Assembly (NCBI GenBank): GCA_050249695.1
Contig: JBFWQA010000003.1
Coordinates: forward strand, 372,001 to 436,000
From: JACKJP01 sp050249695
GTDB taxonomy: Bacteria; Pseudomonadota; Alphaproteobacteria; Rhizobiales; Tepidamorphaceae
Direction: 5' to 3'
Length of the DNA stretch: 64,000 nucleotides
The position numbers were made by a program, and so were the translations under genes. Positions within the stretch are counted from its first letter, which is position 1, and each line of letters starts with the position of its first letter. This document shows positions 45,827-54,648 of the stretch, piece after piece. A model generated the notes under the pieces. The model was not told the DNA's origin. It ran no database searches and saw nothing but the letters and a program-made list of their open reading frames with translations.

Positions 45827-47098
45827 ATGTCCAGCTCCCATACCGATAGCCAGGGTCGTCCGCTCATCGCCGTCACCGGCGCCGGCATCGTCACCTCGCT
45901 CGGCGCCGGCAAGGCCGACAACTGGGCCGCGCTCACCGCGGGCAAATCCGGCATCCATCGCATCACCCGCTTTCCCGTGGAGGGACTTCGCACCACCATC
46001 GGCGGCACGATCGACTTCGTCGAGGTGGATCCCATGACGGTGCCCGATCTTTCGGAACGTCTCGCTGCGATGACGGGCGAGGAGGCGCTGCACCAGAGCG
46101 GGCTCGGCGTCGGCGATTTTCCGGGGCCCCTTTTCATGGCGATCCCGCCGATCGAGGTCGAGTGGCCGCAGCGCACCGAATTGGCACGCGCGACCAATGT
46201 CCGTCCGGTGACCTATCCTGCAATCCTCGAGATCGCCGACCGCTATCCCCAGCATCACGCTCGCTTCATGTTCGGCGGCATCGCCGAACGCACCGCCGAA
46301 CGCTTCGGGACCAAGGGCGCGCCGATATCGCTCACGACCGCCTGTGCTTCCGGCGCGACCGCGATCCAGCTCGGCGTCGAGGCCATCCGCCGCGGCGAAA
46401 CCGATGCTGCGCTGGTCATCGCGTCCGACGCCTCCATGACCAGCGAATCGATGATCCGCTTCTCGCTCCTTTCGGCCCTTTCGACGCGTAATGACGAGCC
46501 CGAAGGCGCCTCGCGCCCCTTCTCCAAGAACCGCGACGGCTTCGTCATGGCCGAGGGCGCGGCCGCCCTGGTGCTGGAAAGCGCCGAACACGCGCAGAAG
46601 CGCGGCGCGAACATCCTCGGCTACATCGCCGGCGTCGGCGAACGCGCCGACGGTTTCCACCGCACGCGCTCAAATCCCGACGGGAAGGCGATCATCGCGG
46701 CGATGAATCTGGCGCTCGCCGATTCCGGGGTGTCGCCGGAGGATATCGATTACATCAACGCCCACGGCACCGGCACGCCTGAGAACGATAAGATGGAAAG
46801 CCTCGGCGTCTCCACGGTTTTCGGCGAGCGGATCGGCAAGATCCCGATCAGTTCCAACAAGTCGATGATCGGCCATACGCTGACTGCGGCCGGGGCCATC
46901 GAAGCCGTCATCAGCCTGATGACGATCGAACATCAGTGCCTGCCGCCGACGATCAACTACAACGAGCCCGATCCGACGATCGAACTCGACGTCGTGCCCT
47001 TCAAGGCACGCAATCACCGCGTCCGCCATATCCTGTCGAACTCGTTCGGCTTCGGCGGCCAGAACGCCTGCGTCGTGCTTTCGGCGGAACCGGCCTGA
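45827..47098 (+). CDS. Beta-ketoacyl-ACP synthase II (FabF2XL type)
   Basis: A 423-residue condensing enzyme with the complete catalytic set: Cys in TTACASGAT, His in NAHGTGTP, and His in NKSMIGHTLTAAG. It extends acyl chains on AcpXL, likely as partner of the degenerate KAS before it. Its stop shares bases with the following dehydrogenase start (TGATG). It is separate from the housekeeping FabF of fatty acid synthesis, which is not seen here. Confidence 0.94.
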   Translation: MSSSHTDSQGRPLIAVTGAGIVTSLGAGKADNWAALTAGKSGIHRITRFPVEGLRTTIGGTIDFVEVDPMTVPDLSERLAAMTGEEALHQSGLGVGDFPGPLFMAIPPIEVEWPQRTELARATNVRPVTYPAILEIADRYPQHHARFMFGGIAERTAERFGTKGAPISLTTACASGATAIQLGVEAIRRGETDAALVIASDASMTSESMIRFSLLSALSTRNDEPEGASRPFSKNRDGFVMAEGAAALVLESAEHAQKRGANILGYIAGVGERADGFHRTRSNPDGKAIIAAMNLALADSGVSPEDIDYINAHGTGTPENDKMESLGVSTVFGERIGKIPISSNKSMIGHTLTAAGAIEAVISLMTIEHQCLPPTINYNEPDPTIELDVVPFKARNHRVRHILSNSFGFGGQNACVVLSAEPA

Positions 47099-48123
47099 TG
47101 CGGGCGTTGCAGATCACCGGCGAGCGCCGGGCCGAACTCACCGACATCGAGGCGCCGCCGGCGCCGGCGCCGGGCGAGGTGCAGGTGGCGATCAAGGCGA
47201 TGGCACTGAATCATATCGACGTCTGGGGCTTCCGCGGCATGGCGTTCGCCCGGCGCAAGCTGCCGCTGACCGTTGGCGCCGAGGCGGTCGGCGAGATCGT
47301 CGCGCTCGGCGAGGGCGTTGCGGACCGCAGGGTCGGCGAGCGGGTCGCGCTCTATGGCGCCGTCACCTGCGGCACCTGCCCCGCCTGCCGCGAGGGACGC
47401 GACAATCTGTGCGAGAACCCCGGCGGGGTCATGGGCTTCCATCTCGACGGCTTCGCCCGTGAAAGACTGAATATCGGCGCCCGTTACTGCGTCCCCATCC
47501 CCGATGGCGTCGCCATAACGGACGCGGCCTGCGCGCCCGTCACCTTCGGCACCGTCGAGCACATGCTGTTCGACAACGCAAAGCTGAAGGCCGGCGAGAC
47601 GATCCTCGTCCATGCCGGCGGCAGTGGCATCGGCACGGCTGCGATACGCCTTTCCAAGGATGTCGGCGCCCACGTCATCACCACGGTCGGCGACGACGAG
47701 AAGGCGGCGAAGGCGAAGGCGCTCGGTGCGGACCACGTCATCAACTACCGCGAGGAGCGCTTCGAGGGCGTGGTGCGCAAGCTGACGAAGAAGAAGGGCG
47801 TCGACGTCGTCTTCGAGCATGTCGGCGTCGATACCTGGAGCGGTTCGATGTTTTCCATGAAGAAGGGCGGCCGGCTCGTCACCTGCGGCTCGACGACCGG
47901 GATCACCGCGCAGATCAACCTGTTCCAGCTTTTCCAGCAGCAGCTCAGGCTGTTCGGCAGTTTCGGCTGCACGATGCGCAACATCGCCGATGGCCTGGGC
48001 AAGATGAAGCGCGGCATCCTGCCCGTCATCGACACGGTCATCACGCTGGACGATATCGTGACGGGCCTTGAAAGGCTGGAAAGCCGCAAGGTCTTCGGCA
48101 AGATCGTCGTCACCTTCGACTGA
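47098..48123 (+). CDS. Zinc-binding dehydrogenase/reductase of the VLCFA locus
   Basis: A 341-residue medium-chain reductase. The structural-zinc cysteines are present (CGTCPACREGRDNLC). The catalytic-zinc Cys is replaced (LNHIDVWG), as in many enoyl and quinone reductases. The cofactor motif HAGGSGIGTAAI is near residue 170. In rhizobia this position holds the enoyl reductase-like adh2XL. Start at 47098 overlaps the fabF stop by one base. The gene ends 13 bases before lpxXL. Confidence 0.92.
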   Translation: MRALQITGERRAELTDIEAPPAPAPGEVQVAIKAMALNHIDVWGFRGMAFARRKLPLTVGAEAVGEIVALGEGVADRRVGERVALYGAVTCGTCPACREGRDNLCENPGGVMGFHLDGFARERLNIGARYCVPIPDGVAITDAACAPVTFGTVEHMLFDNAKLKAGETILVHAGGSGIGTAAIRLSKDVGAHVITTVGDDEKAAKAKALGADHVINYREERFEGVVRKLTKKKGVDVVFEHVGVDTWSGSMFSMKKGGRLVTCGSTTGITAQINLFQLFQQQLRLFGSFGCTMRNIADGLGKMKRGILPVIDTVITLDDIVTGLERLESRKVFGKIVVTFD

Positions 48124-48136
48124 TCGCAGAACACCG

Positions 48137-49087
48137 ATGAAATCGCGGAAGGCACCTCTCAGCTACCGGTTCAGGCTGCGCATCAAGCAGGCGGCGGACT
48201 GGCTGGTCGCGCAGGCGGCCTTTTCGGTGCTGGGCCTGATCCGGCTTCTCGGACCGCGGCGCGCCGGCAACCTGTTCGGATTTCTCGCGCGCACATTCGG
48301 TCGCCTGACGAAACAGGACAAGCTCGCCCGTGCCAACGTGAAAGCCGCGTTCCCGGAGAAGTCCGAGGCGGAGATCGACGCCATCGTCGCCGACTCTTGG
48401 GACAATCTCGGCCGTGTCGCCGCCGAGTACCCGCATATGGCGTCGATCTATGATTTCGACGGCCGGCGCCAGGGCAATATCGAGATCGTCGGCGCGGATA
48501 TTTTCGACCGCCTCGCCGCAGACGGCAAACCGGCGATCATCTTCTCGGCCCATCTTGGCAACTGGGAACTGCCCGCGATCGCGGCGGCCCGGCACGGACT
48601 TGAGGTGACGGTGCTCTACCGCACGCCCAACAACCGCCGAATCGCCGACTATATCCGGCGGGTGCGTGCCGACATCATGGGCGCGATGCTGCCGACCGGT
48701 TCGAGTGCCGTCTTCGGCATGGCGGCAACGCTGGAGGCAAATGGCCATCTCGGCCTGCTCGTCGACCAGCGCTACTGGCGCGGGCCGATCGGCCGGATGT
48801 TCGGCCGGCCGGCCCTGATGAACCCGGTCGTTCCCAAACTGCTTCGCAAATACGACGCACCGGTGCATGGCTGCCGGGTGATCCGCCTGCCCGATACCCG
48901 CTTTCGCATCGAACTGACCGAAGAAATCCCGATGCCGAGGGATGCCAGGGGCGAAATCGACCTGCCGGCCGCCGCGCAGGTCATCTCCGACGTCATCGAG
49001 GGCTGGGTGCGCGAAAATCCCGGCCAATGGCTGTGGCAGCACAACCGCTGGGGCGGCATCCGCAAGAACAGGAAAAAGGTGGCTTAG
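48137..49087 (+). CDS. lpxXL: Lipid A very-long-chain acyltransferase LpxXL
   Basis: A 316-residue inner-membrane acyltransferase of the HtrB/LpxL family. The catalytic H-x4-E is H139-E144 in SAHLGNWELP. Position at the end of the acpXL cluster marks it as the enzyme that moves the C28 chain from AcpXL to lipid A. A basic N-terminal region with a membrane segment (about 25-45) anchors it. The start at 48137 was preferred to an upstream in-frame ATG. It ends 12 bases from convergent cpdR. Confidence 0.94.
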   Translation: MKSRKAPLSYRFRLRIKQAADWLVAQAAFSVLGLIRLLGPRRAGNLFGFLARTFGRLTKQDKLARANVKAAFPEKSEAEIDAIVADSWDNLGRVAAEYPHMASIYDFDGRRQGNIEIVGADIFDRLAADGKPAIIFSAHLGNWELPAIAAARHGLEVTVLYRTPNNRRIADYIRRVRADIMGAMLPTGSSAVFGMAATLEANGHLGLLVDQRYWRGPIGRMFGRPALMNPVVPKLLRKYDAPVHGCRVIRLPDTRFRIELTEEIPMPRDARGEIDLPAAAQVISDVIEGWVRENPGQWLWQHNRWGGIRKNRKKVA

Positions 49088-49099
49088 GTCCCCAAGCGG

Positions 49100-49459
49100 T
49101 CAGGCCGCGATCATTCTTTCAACCTGGGCGACCAGATCGCGCAGGTGAAAGGGCTTGGAGAGGATCTTCGCGTTGCGCGGCGCCTGCGAATCGGGATTGA
49201 GCGCCACCGCGGCAAAGCCGGTGATGAACATCACCTTGATATCGGGATCGAGTTCGCTTGCCCGCCGCGCCAGTTCGATGCCATCCATCTCCGGCATGAC
49301 GATATCGGTCAGCAGAAGGCTGAAAGTTTCTTCCTGAAGGCGCGAATAGGCGCTTTTTCCATTGTCGAAATCGACGACCTCATGGCCGGCGTTTTCCAGC
49401 GCCCTGACGAGGAAGCGGCGCATGTCGTTGTCGTCTTCGGCAAGCAGAATTTTTGTCAT
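49100..49459 (-). CDS. cpdR: Single-domain response regulator CpdR
   Basis: A 119-residue receiver-only protein. The phospho-acceptor is D52 in LLLTDIVMPEMDG, the acidic pocket is EDD at 8-10, and the lysine is K102 in SKPFHLRDL. The sequence closely follows CpdR, which in its unphosphorylated state localises ClpXP and promotes CtrA degradation with RcdA. The start at 49459 was chosen over the longer frame to 49510. It is divergent from the second N-formylglutamate amidohydrolase gene and convergent with lpxXL. Confidence 0.95.
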   Translation of the reverse strand: MTKILLAEDDNDMRRFLVRALENAGHEVVDFDNGKSAYSRLQEETFSLLLTDIVMPEMDGIELARRASELDPDIKVMFITGFAAVALNPDSQAPRNAKILSKPFHLRDLVAQVERMIAA

Positions 49460-49646
49460 GTAGGCAGGTTCCCGAATCGCCCTCAATCCATCCTTCTTCG
49501 ATAGCATCAAGGGCTATCGAGAGCGTTAACGCGATCCTAGCACCACACGCAAATGCTCGACAGCGCGTTTATGTCGCGGATAGAGTAGTATGCGGTTCAA
49601 TCGGACCGCGAGGAAACGCATTCGGACGCGGGCGCAGCAGGAAGAA

Positions 49647-50513
49647 ATGGAAAGCTTCGACATCCTGATTCCGCAGGACGGTATCGACGTCCCGTTTCTG
49701 TTCAATTCGCCTCATAGCGGAAACCATTATCCAGAGGATCTGATCGCCGCGGCGCGCCTGCCGATCAGCGATCTAAGACGTTCCGAGGACTGCTTTGTGG
49801 ACGAACTGTTCGCCGGATCGCTCGACCTCGGCGCCGTGCTCATGCGCGCCCGCTTGCCTCGCGCTTATGTCGATCTGAACCGCGAGCCTTACGAACTCGA
49901 TCCGTCCATGTTCGACGCGCCCCTGCCGGCATTCGTCAACACCCGGTCGGTGCGCGTCTCCGGCGGCCTGGGCACGATCGCCCGCATCGTCGCGGAGCGC
50001 AAAGAGATCTATGCGCGCGCCCTCGGCGTCGATGAAGGCCTTTCCCGCATCGAACGACATTACAAACCCTACCATCGCGCCCTGGTGCGGCTTCTCAGCG
50101 AAATCCGCGGCAGTTTCGGCGCGGCGATCCTGGTCGACTGCCATTCGATGCCGTCGGCGCGGGTCGCCGGCGAGACCCGCCCTCGGCCGGATTTCGTCAT
50201 CGGTGACCGTTACGGCACAAGTTGTTCCGATATCGTCGCCAACACGGTCCAGGAATCGCTGACCGCGATGGGATACCGCGTGAGCCGCAACAAGCCCTAC
50301 GCCGGTGGCTTCATCACCGAGCGCTACGGCAATCCCTCCGCCTCCATCCATGCCGTCCAGATCGAGATCAACCGCGCGCTCTATATGGATGAAACCCGTT
50401 ACACGCGCTCCAACGGCTACAGCTGGGTCTGCGCCGACCTCACGCGCATGATGCGGCACCTCGTTACGGTCATCCCGGGCCAGCTTTTGCCGCAGCGCAC
50501 AGCGGCCGAATAG
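49647..50513 (+). CDS. N-formylglutamate amidohydrolase family protein, second copy
   Basis: A 288-residue FGase-family hydrolase. FNSPHSGNHYP, DLNREPYELD, VDCHSMPS and the C-terminal EINRALYMDE motifs contain the metal ligands. Low similarity to the copy at 36290 shows an old divergence. It may act on N-formylglutamate from histidine breakdown, but no hut genes are here. Start at 49647 follows GGAAG; the frame begins at 49590. It neighbours cpdR, a common pairing in rhizobia, and an sRNA lies just downstream on the other strand. Confidence 0.9.
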   Translation: MESFDILIPQDGIDVPFLFNSPHSGNHYPEDLIAAARLPISDLRRSEDCFVDELFAGSLDLGAVLMRARLPRAYVDLNREPYELDPSMFDAPLPAFVNTRSVRVSGGLGTIARIVAERKEIYARALGVDEGLSRIERHYKPYHRALVRLLSEIRGSFGAAILVDCHSMPSARVAGETRPRPDFVIGDRYGTSCSDIVANTVQESLTAMGYRVSRNKPYAGGFITERYGNPSASIHAVQIEINRALYMDETRYTRSNGYSWVCADLTRMMRHLVTVIPGQLLPQRTAAE

Positions 50514-50573
50514 ATAGCCGGCGCATTCCCTAGGGGAACTCGGCTTACCTTCATAACGCGCTGAATCGAGAAG

Positions 50574-50656
50574 AAAAAAGGGCCGCCAAAAATGGCGGCC
50601 CGAGTCTAGGGAGGAAACGCCCAAGGAGGGCAAGCGGCAAAGAATTGCCGCAGTGC
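50574..50656 (-). ncRNA. MmgR/suhB (alpha-r8)-type small RNA
   Basis: On the minus strand: a hairpin GCGGCAA-TTCT-TTGCCGC (50650-50633), a short hairpin GCCC-TCCTT-GGGC with a CCTCC loop (50631-50619), the unpaired decamer TTTCCTCCCT, then a terminator (8-bp stem GGGCCGCC/GGCGGCCC, 50601-50580, U-tract 50579-50574). Three stem-loops, the decamer and a length near 77-83 bases are the hallmarks of the rhizobial MmgR/suhB family. A promoter with CTTGAC lies just upstream. It fills most of the 306-base gap between the amidohydrolase and MFS genes. Confidence 0.82.
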
Positions 50657-50658
50657 AA

Positions 50659-50687
50659 AAATGCTATGTGCGGTGCACAAAGTCAAG
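50659..50687 (-). promoter_or_regulatory. Promoter of the MmgR-type sRNA
   Basis: The -35 CTTGAC (50687-50682) matches the alphaproteobacterial consensus exactly; with a 17-base spacer the -10 is GCATTT (50664-50659). The start then falls near 50650-50656, just before the first hairpin. Confidence 0.6.
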
Positions 50688-50819
50688 CGGTATGTGGTGA
50701 GAAAATCGGGGCAAAACGCCGTCAATTCATCCGCTCGATGTGAAGCGCTCTGTAAAATATGCGGTTTCGGCCGTACATGCGGCGGATTGCCGCGCAAAAT
50801 CGAAGCGGAAAAATCAGCG

Positions 50820-52073
50820 TTATTCCGAAATAGCCGGATCGGGCGCGCGACGGTACAGGACCAGTGCCACGGCAAGAATGCCGGCGAGGAACAGAAAAAC
50901 CGCGCGGTATGAATCGGGTTCGCGAACGGCCTGTCCCTCCGACAGCCAGCCGACGATCACGCCGGACACCCCCTGCCAGACGAACGCACCGCCCATCGTC
51001 CCGATATTCATCAGCGTGATGCCCCGACCGACCATGTGGAGCGGAAAGATGGCCCGGCCATGCGAGGTCAACACGGTCGAGAAGCCGGAAAACAGGCCGA
51101 GGAGCGAGAATTCGGCGATGACCCAGCCGACCGGGAGCGCCGCCGAAAAAGCCAGCAGCACGAGCGTTGCCACCGTACAAACGCCGCCGATCCTGACGGG
51201 TATGCGAAAGCTCCCGAAGAACTGATCGGAAGGTCCCCATAGAAACAGTCCGAGGATCTGCGCGACCGCGAAGATGAACAAGGCACGTCCCCGCTCCGCC
51301 AGATCGAGACCATGCACGTCGGTGAAATAGGGGCCGGCCCACAGACCGAGCAGGGTCACGAACACCGCGTAGCAGCAGAAATGCATGGCAAACAGGGGCA
51401 GGACCCCCGGCCTCCTGATGACGGCGGGATAGGCGCGCAACGCCTCCCCGAGATTCTGGTGCTGCCGCGGCGGCGCTTCCGTTCCCGGCGGCCTGTCGCG
51501 CACGACGAACAGCGCGACGGTGAAGACGACGAAGGCCGCCGCTCCGACGGCGAGAAACGCTGAACGCCAGCCCCAGACGTCGCTGATCCAGGCGAGCGGA
51601 CTGGTCGCCGTCAAGGTGCCCACCGTCCCCACCGCAATCGTCGCGCCGAGCAGCATCGTGAAGCGTCGCGGTGAAAACCAGCGCGTGTAGATGGTCAGGG
51701 TGCCCATGAGGATGGCGCCGCACCCCAGCCCCATCACCACCCGTCCCGCGATCAGGCCTTCCGCCCCTTCCGCCCGCGCGAAAAGGACGCAGCCGACGAC
51801 GGCCAGCATCATCAGCGCGCCCATGGTGCGGGTCGCTCCATAGTGGTCGATGGCGATGCCGACGGGAATCTGCAACGCGGCGAAGGCAAGAAAGAAGCTG
51901 CTGCTGACCAATCCGAGCATTTCCGGCGACAGCGAAAGCTCGTCGGCGATGTCGGGCGCGATGACGCCGACGGAATTGCGCAGGAACTGGCTGAAGAAGT
52001 AGACGGCGCACAAGATTGCAACCAGCGCATAGGCGCGCGCGCTCCGCTCGCCCGGCGACCCGGATACTGTCAA
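50820..52073 (-). CDS. MFS family transporter
   Basis: A 417-residue integral membrane protein with twelve predicted helices. The loop after helix 2 (DHYGATRTMG) follows the MFS motif A pattern, and the GRAIFPLHMVGRGITLMN segment in the second half is typical of one MFS branch. The substrate is unknown. Divergent from the hisN-like gene. Start at 52073 is the first ATG with a plausible N-terminus. Confidence 0.9.
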   Translation of the reverse strand: MTVSGSPGERSARAYALVAILCAVYFFSQFLRNSVGVIAPDIADELSLSPEMLGLVSSSFFLAFAALQIPVGIAIDHYGATRTMGALMMLAVVGCVLFARAEGAEGLIAGRVVMGLGCGAILMGTLTIYTRWFSPRRFTMLLGATIAVGTVGTLTATSPLAWISDVWGWRSAFLAVGAAAFVVFTVALFVVRDRPPGTEAPPRQHQNLGEALRAYPAVIRRPGVLPLFAMHFCCYAVFVTLLGLWAGPYFTDVHGLDLAERGRALFIFAVAQILGLFLWGPSDQFFGSFRIPVRIGGVCTVATLVLLAFSAALPVGWVIAEFSLLGLFSGFSTVLTSHGRAIFPLHMVGRGITLMNIGTMGGAFVWQGVSGVIVGWLSEGQAVREPDSYRAVFLFLAGILAVALVLYRRAPDPAISE

Positions 52074-52173
52074 TTTGCCTTTCCTCCCGCTTCTTTCCGG
52101 CGAGCTTAGCCGCCCTCCATTGCGGCACCAGTGCGCCTTTCGTATAGCTGACCTGCACTACGGGAGAACCGGA

Positions 52174-52956
52174 ATGGACCGCTCGGCACTGGAATCCGTC
52201 TTTCAACAGGCCGCCGACGCGGCGGGCGCGGCGATCAAACCCTACTTCCGCGCGCGGTTTTCCACCGGCGACAAGGGGACGAACGGCCTGTTCGACCCGG
52301 TGACGGAAGCCGACAGGGCCGCCGAGGACGCGATACGCTCGGTCATTTGCCGCGCATGCCCCGCAGACGGCATCCAGGGCGAGGAATTTCCTCCGCACGA
52401 GGGAACGAGCAACCGCATCTGGGTGATCGATCCGATCGACGGCACCCGTTCGTTTCTGTGCGGGGTGCCGCTGTTCGGTACGATCATCGGCCTTCTCGAG
52501 GCCGGCCGTCCCCGCGCGGGACTGTTCGATCAGCCTTTTTCGGGCGAGCGCTTCTACGGCGATGGCGGCGAAAGCTGGTTTCATCGCGGCGCCGAACGCC
52601 GGCGGCTTGAAACGCGCAGGACCGCCGCCCTGAGCGAGGCGCTGATGATGACGACGTCGCCGCGTCTCTTTTCAGACGTGGAAGCCGAAATCTATGACGG
52701 GCTGGAGGCATCGGTGCGCCTTGCCCGCTATGGAGCCGACGGCTACGCCTATGCGCTGCTCGCGGCGGGCCAGATCGATCTGGTCGTCGAATCCGGGCTT
52801 CATCCGCACGATATCGTCGGCCTCATCCCGATCATCGAGGGCGCCGGCGGCGTCGTGACGGGCTGGGACGGAAGCGATGCGGCGCATGGCGGACGCGTGC
52901 TTGCCGCGGCTAACAGGACCATCCACGCCGCGGCGATGGAACGGCTTCGTCCTTGA
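52174..52956 (+). CDS. hisN: Histidinol-phosphatase (inositol-phosphatase fold, HisN)
   Basis: A 260-residue phosphatase. The metal-binding GEEF is at 69-72 and IDPIDGTRSF at 85-94; the TRSF form in place of TTNF and the HPHDIVGLIPIIEGAGG segment are typical of HisN-type histidinol phosphatases. It would dephosphorylate histidinol phosphate in histidine synthesis, though related substrates are possible. The ATG at 52174 has a GGGAGA site. It ends 4 bases from the convergent lysophospholipase-like gene. Confidence 0.88.
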   Translation: MDRSALESVFQQAADAAGAAIKPYFRARFSTGDKGTNGLFDPVTEADRAAEDAIRSVICRACPADGIQGEEFPPHEGTSNRIWVIDPIDGTRSFLCGVPLFGTIIGLLEAGRPRAGLFDQPFSGERFYGDGGESWFHRGAERRRLETRRTAALSEALMMTTSPRLFSDVEAEIYDGLEASVRLARYGADGYAYALLAAGQIDLVVESGLHPHDIVGLIPIIEGAGGVVTGWDGSDAAHGGRVLAAANRTIHAAAMERLRP

Positions 52957-52959
52957 ATC

Positions 52960-53901
52960 TCAGAAGACGGGTTGGCCGGGAATGAAACTGTCGAACGCCG
53001 CCCAGAACAGTTCGCGGATGCCGTCGCGCTCCATGAGCACCTCATGCCGCGCACCGGGTATCAGCAGGTGCTTGCCGTTTCGCATATGCAGGGCGAAGCG
53101 TTCGATCGCGGGCGTTGACACGACCTTGTCGCTGCCCGCCGCGATGATAAGCACCGGCGTGCGGATCTTGTAGGGAAATCCGGCGTCGTTGAGACGCGCC
53201 GTCACCCTGCAGGCGGCGTGGAACCAGCCGACGGTAGGTGCGCCGAGGCCGAGTTGCGGCGCAGCTTCCAGCACAGCAGCCGTGCGCTCGAAGCGCGCGG
53301 GATCGGAGGTGAAGGGATTTCCCGCAAACGCCCCGGAGACCCTCGCCTTCCGCCCCCCGCCCGGCACCCGCAGACCGCCGAATCCGAAGAAATTCAGAAT
53401 CTCCGCCGTTGCCGTCAGCAGCCCGTGGTGACCGTATATCCGGATCATCGGGGCTGAAAGTACGATGCGCTCGAACCAGCAGCCCGCCCGCGTCGCAAGC
53501 GACAGCATGACCGTTCCGCCCATGGAGTGGGCAAGGGCGAAATAGGGAGGCGGCGAATCGGGCAACGCGACCTGCGTCATCAGACATTCGACATCGCGTT
53601 CGTAATGCTCGAACGTTTCGATATGGCCCAGCAAGGGGTCGGCGCACAGCCGGTCCGAACCGCCCTGGCCGCGCCAGTCCATGGCGACGACGTGGAACCC
53701 GCGCCGCCTGAGATCGGAGATCGTCTCGAAATATTTCTCGATGAATTCGGCGCGGCCCGTGAACAGGCACACCGTCCCCAGCGACTTGCGCGCGGTCGGC
53801 CGCCAGCGGGCAAACCGAATCCGCCGGCCATCGGCCGTTTCGATCATCCCGCTGACCGCGCCGCTGGGAACCGGATTTACCGGGATATCGACAAGTTCCA
53901 T
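52960..53901 (-). CDS. Alpha/beta hydrolase, lysophospholipase L2-like
   Basis: A 313-residue hydrolase. FTGRAEFIEKYFETISDLRRRG and MDWRGQGGSDR are typical of PldB-like lysophospholipases and monoglyceride lipases. The nucleophile is Ser in AHSMGG; the acid and His follow (AAGSDKVV, GARHEVLME). It acts on lysophospholipids or monoacylglycerols by family. The start at 53901 is preferred to the longer frame from 54003, which runs into a terminator hairpin. Confidence 0.88.
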   Translation of the reverse strand: MELVDIPVNPVPSGAVSGMIETADGRRIRFARWRPTARKSLGTVCLFTGRAEFIEKYFETISDLRRRGFHVVAMDWRGQGGSDRLCADPLLGHIETFEHYERDVECLMTQVALPDSPPPYFALAHSMGGTVMLSLATRAGCWFERIVLSAPMIRIYGHHGLLTATAEILNFFGFGGLRVPGGGRKARVSGAFAGNPFTSDPARFERTAAVLEAAPQLGLGAPTVGWFHAACRVTARLNDAGFPYKIRTPVLIIAAGSDKVVSTPAIERFALHMRNGKHLLIPGARHEVLMERDGIRELFWAAFDSFIPGQPVF

Positions 53902-54002
53902 TTCCGCCGCCTGGAAGGAGTCCTTGGATCGTGGTGAGACCCCGGCAGGCCATACAATAGGCGCATGGCCGCCACAAGCCGGGCGGCGTCGCTCCTGCCG
54001 CA

Positions 54003-54045
54003 CAAAAGCGGGGCCGGAAGCGATCTCGTCATCGCTTCCGGCCCC
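54003..54045 (-). terminator. Rho-independent terminator, minus strand
   Basis: A perfect 15-bp inverted repeat, GGGGCCGGAAGCGAT at 54010-54024 and its complement at 54031-54045, with a 6-base loop. On the minus strand it is followed by GCTTTTG (54009-54003). It lies 60 bases after the stop of the exported His-rich protein gene, which it should terminate, and upstream of the lipase gene. Confidence 0.75.
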
Positions 54046-54104
54046 TGTATACCGGCCGTCACGGGGGCGTTAGGACGACCGGAACCGGGAAGCTTCTTGC
54101 GGGC

Positions 54105-54482
54105 CTACCGCCAGGCGTAGCGCTTGCCGGTGATGGCGCCGCTATAGGCGCTGACCTCGACGAAGACCCTGCGACCGCGCAGATCGACGGCGCTGACCGT
54201 GTAACGGGAGCCGCGGGTTTCCACGACGTAGGCGCGGCGGTAACCGGCGCGATAGACGATGCCGACGGCGTCGCGCGCGCTGATCGTCGAGCGGTAGTGA
54301 TGCCGGCGGTGACGGTCATGGCGATCGTCCTCCCAGCGGTGGTGCCCGTAGGCGCCGGTGCCCGCGGCAAGGTTGACCCCCGGCAGTCTGAGCTGCACCG
54401 AGAGGTTGTCCGCGCTGGCGGTCTGCGGCACGGCGAACGCCGCTGCTGTCAGGGCTGCGGCGATGATCAGTTTCGTTTTCAT
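54105..54482 (-). CDS. Small exported His/Arg-rich protein
   Basis: A 125-residue protein with a clear signal peptide (1-24, MKTKLIIAAALTAAAFAVPQ, ending TASA). The mature part has a stretch at 46-64 with eight His among Asp and Arg (HHRWEDDRHDRHRRHHY), then a compact beta-rich domain that resembles PepSY-like modules (VYRAGYRRAYVVETRGSRYTV). No family is certain. Periplasmic metal binding by the His-rich stretch is inference. It ends in a strong terminator. Confidence 0.8.
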   Translation of the reverse strand: MKTKLIIAAALTAAAFAVPQTASADNLSVQLRLPGVNLAAGTGAYGHHRWEDDRHDRHRRHHYRSTISARDAVGIVYRAGYRRAYVVETRGSRYTVSAVDLRGRRVFVEVSAYSGAITGKRYAWR

Positions 54483-54648
54483 TTCTCATTCTCCAATCGG
54501 CCCGGCTGCCCTTTGCCGCCGGAATGATCTGAAGAATGACGAATCGCGTCTGAACGAGATCGGAATGGCGCGTTCATCTTGCATTCAGCCGATTCCGCCC
54601 GGGGAAGAGGGTGTGAAAATGGGGTCTCGCGCGCGTCGTGCGCGGGTT

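Noticed and set aside
43625..46660. Minus-strand ORF of 1011 codons
   Set aside because: It is antisense to the acpXL-fabF genes, all of which carry clear motifs; no domain is seen in the reversed frame.
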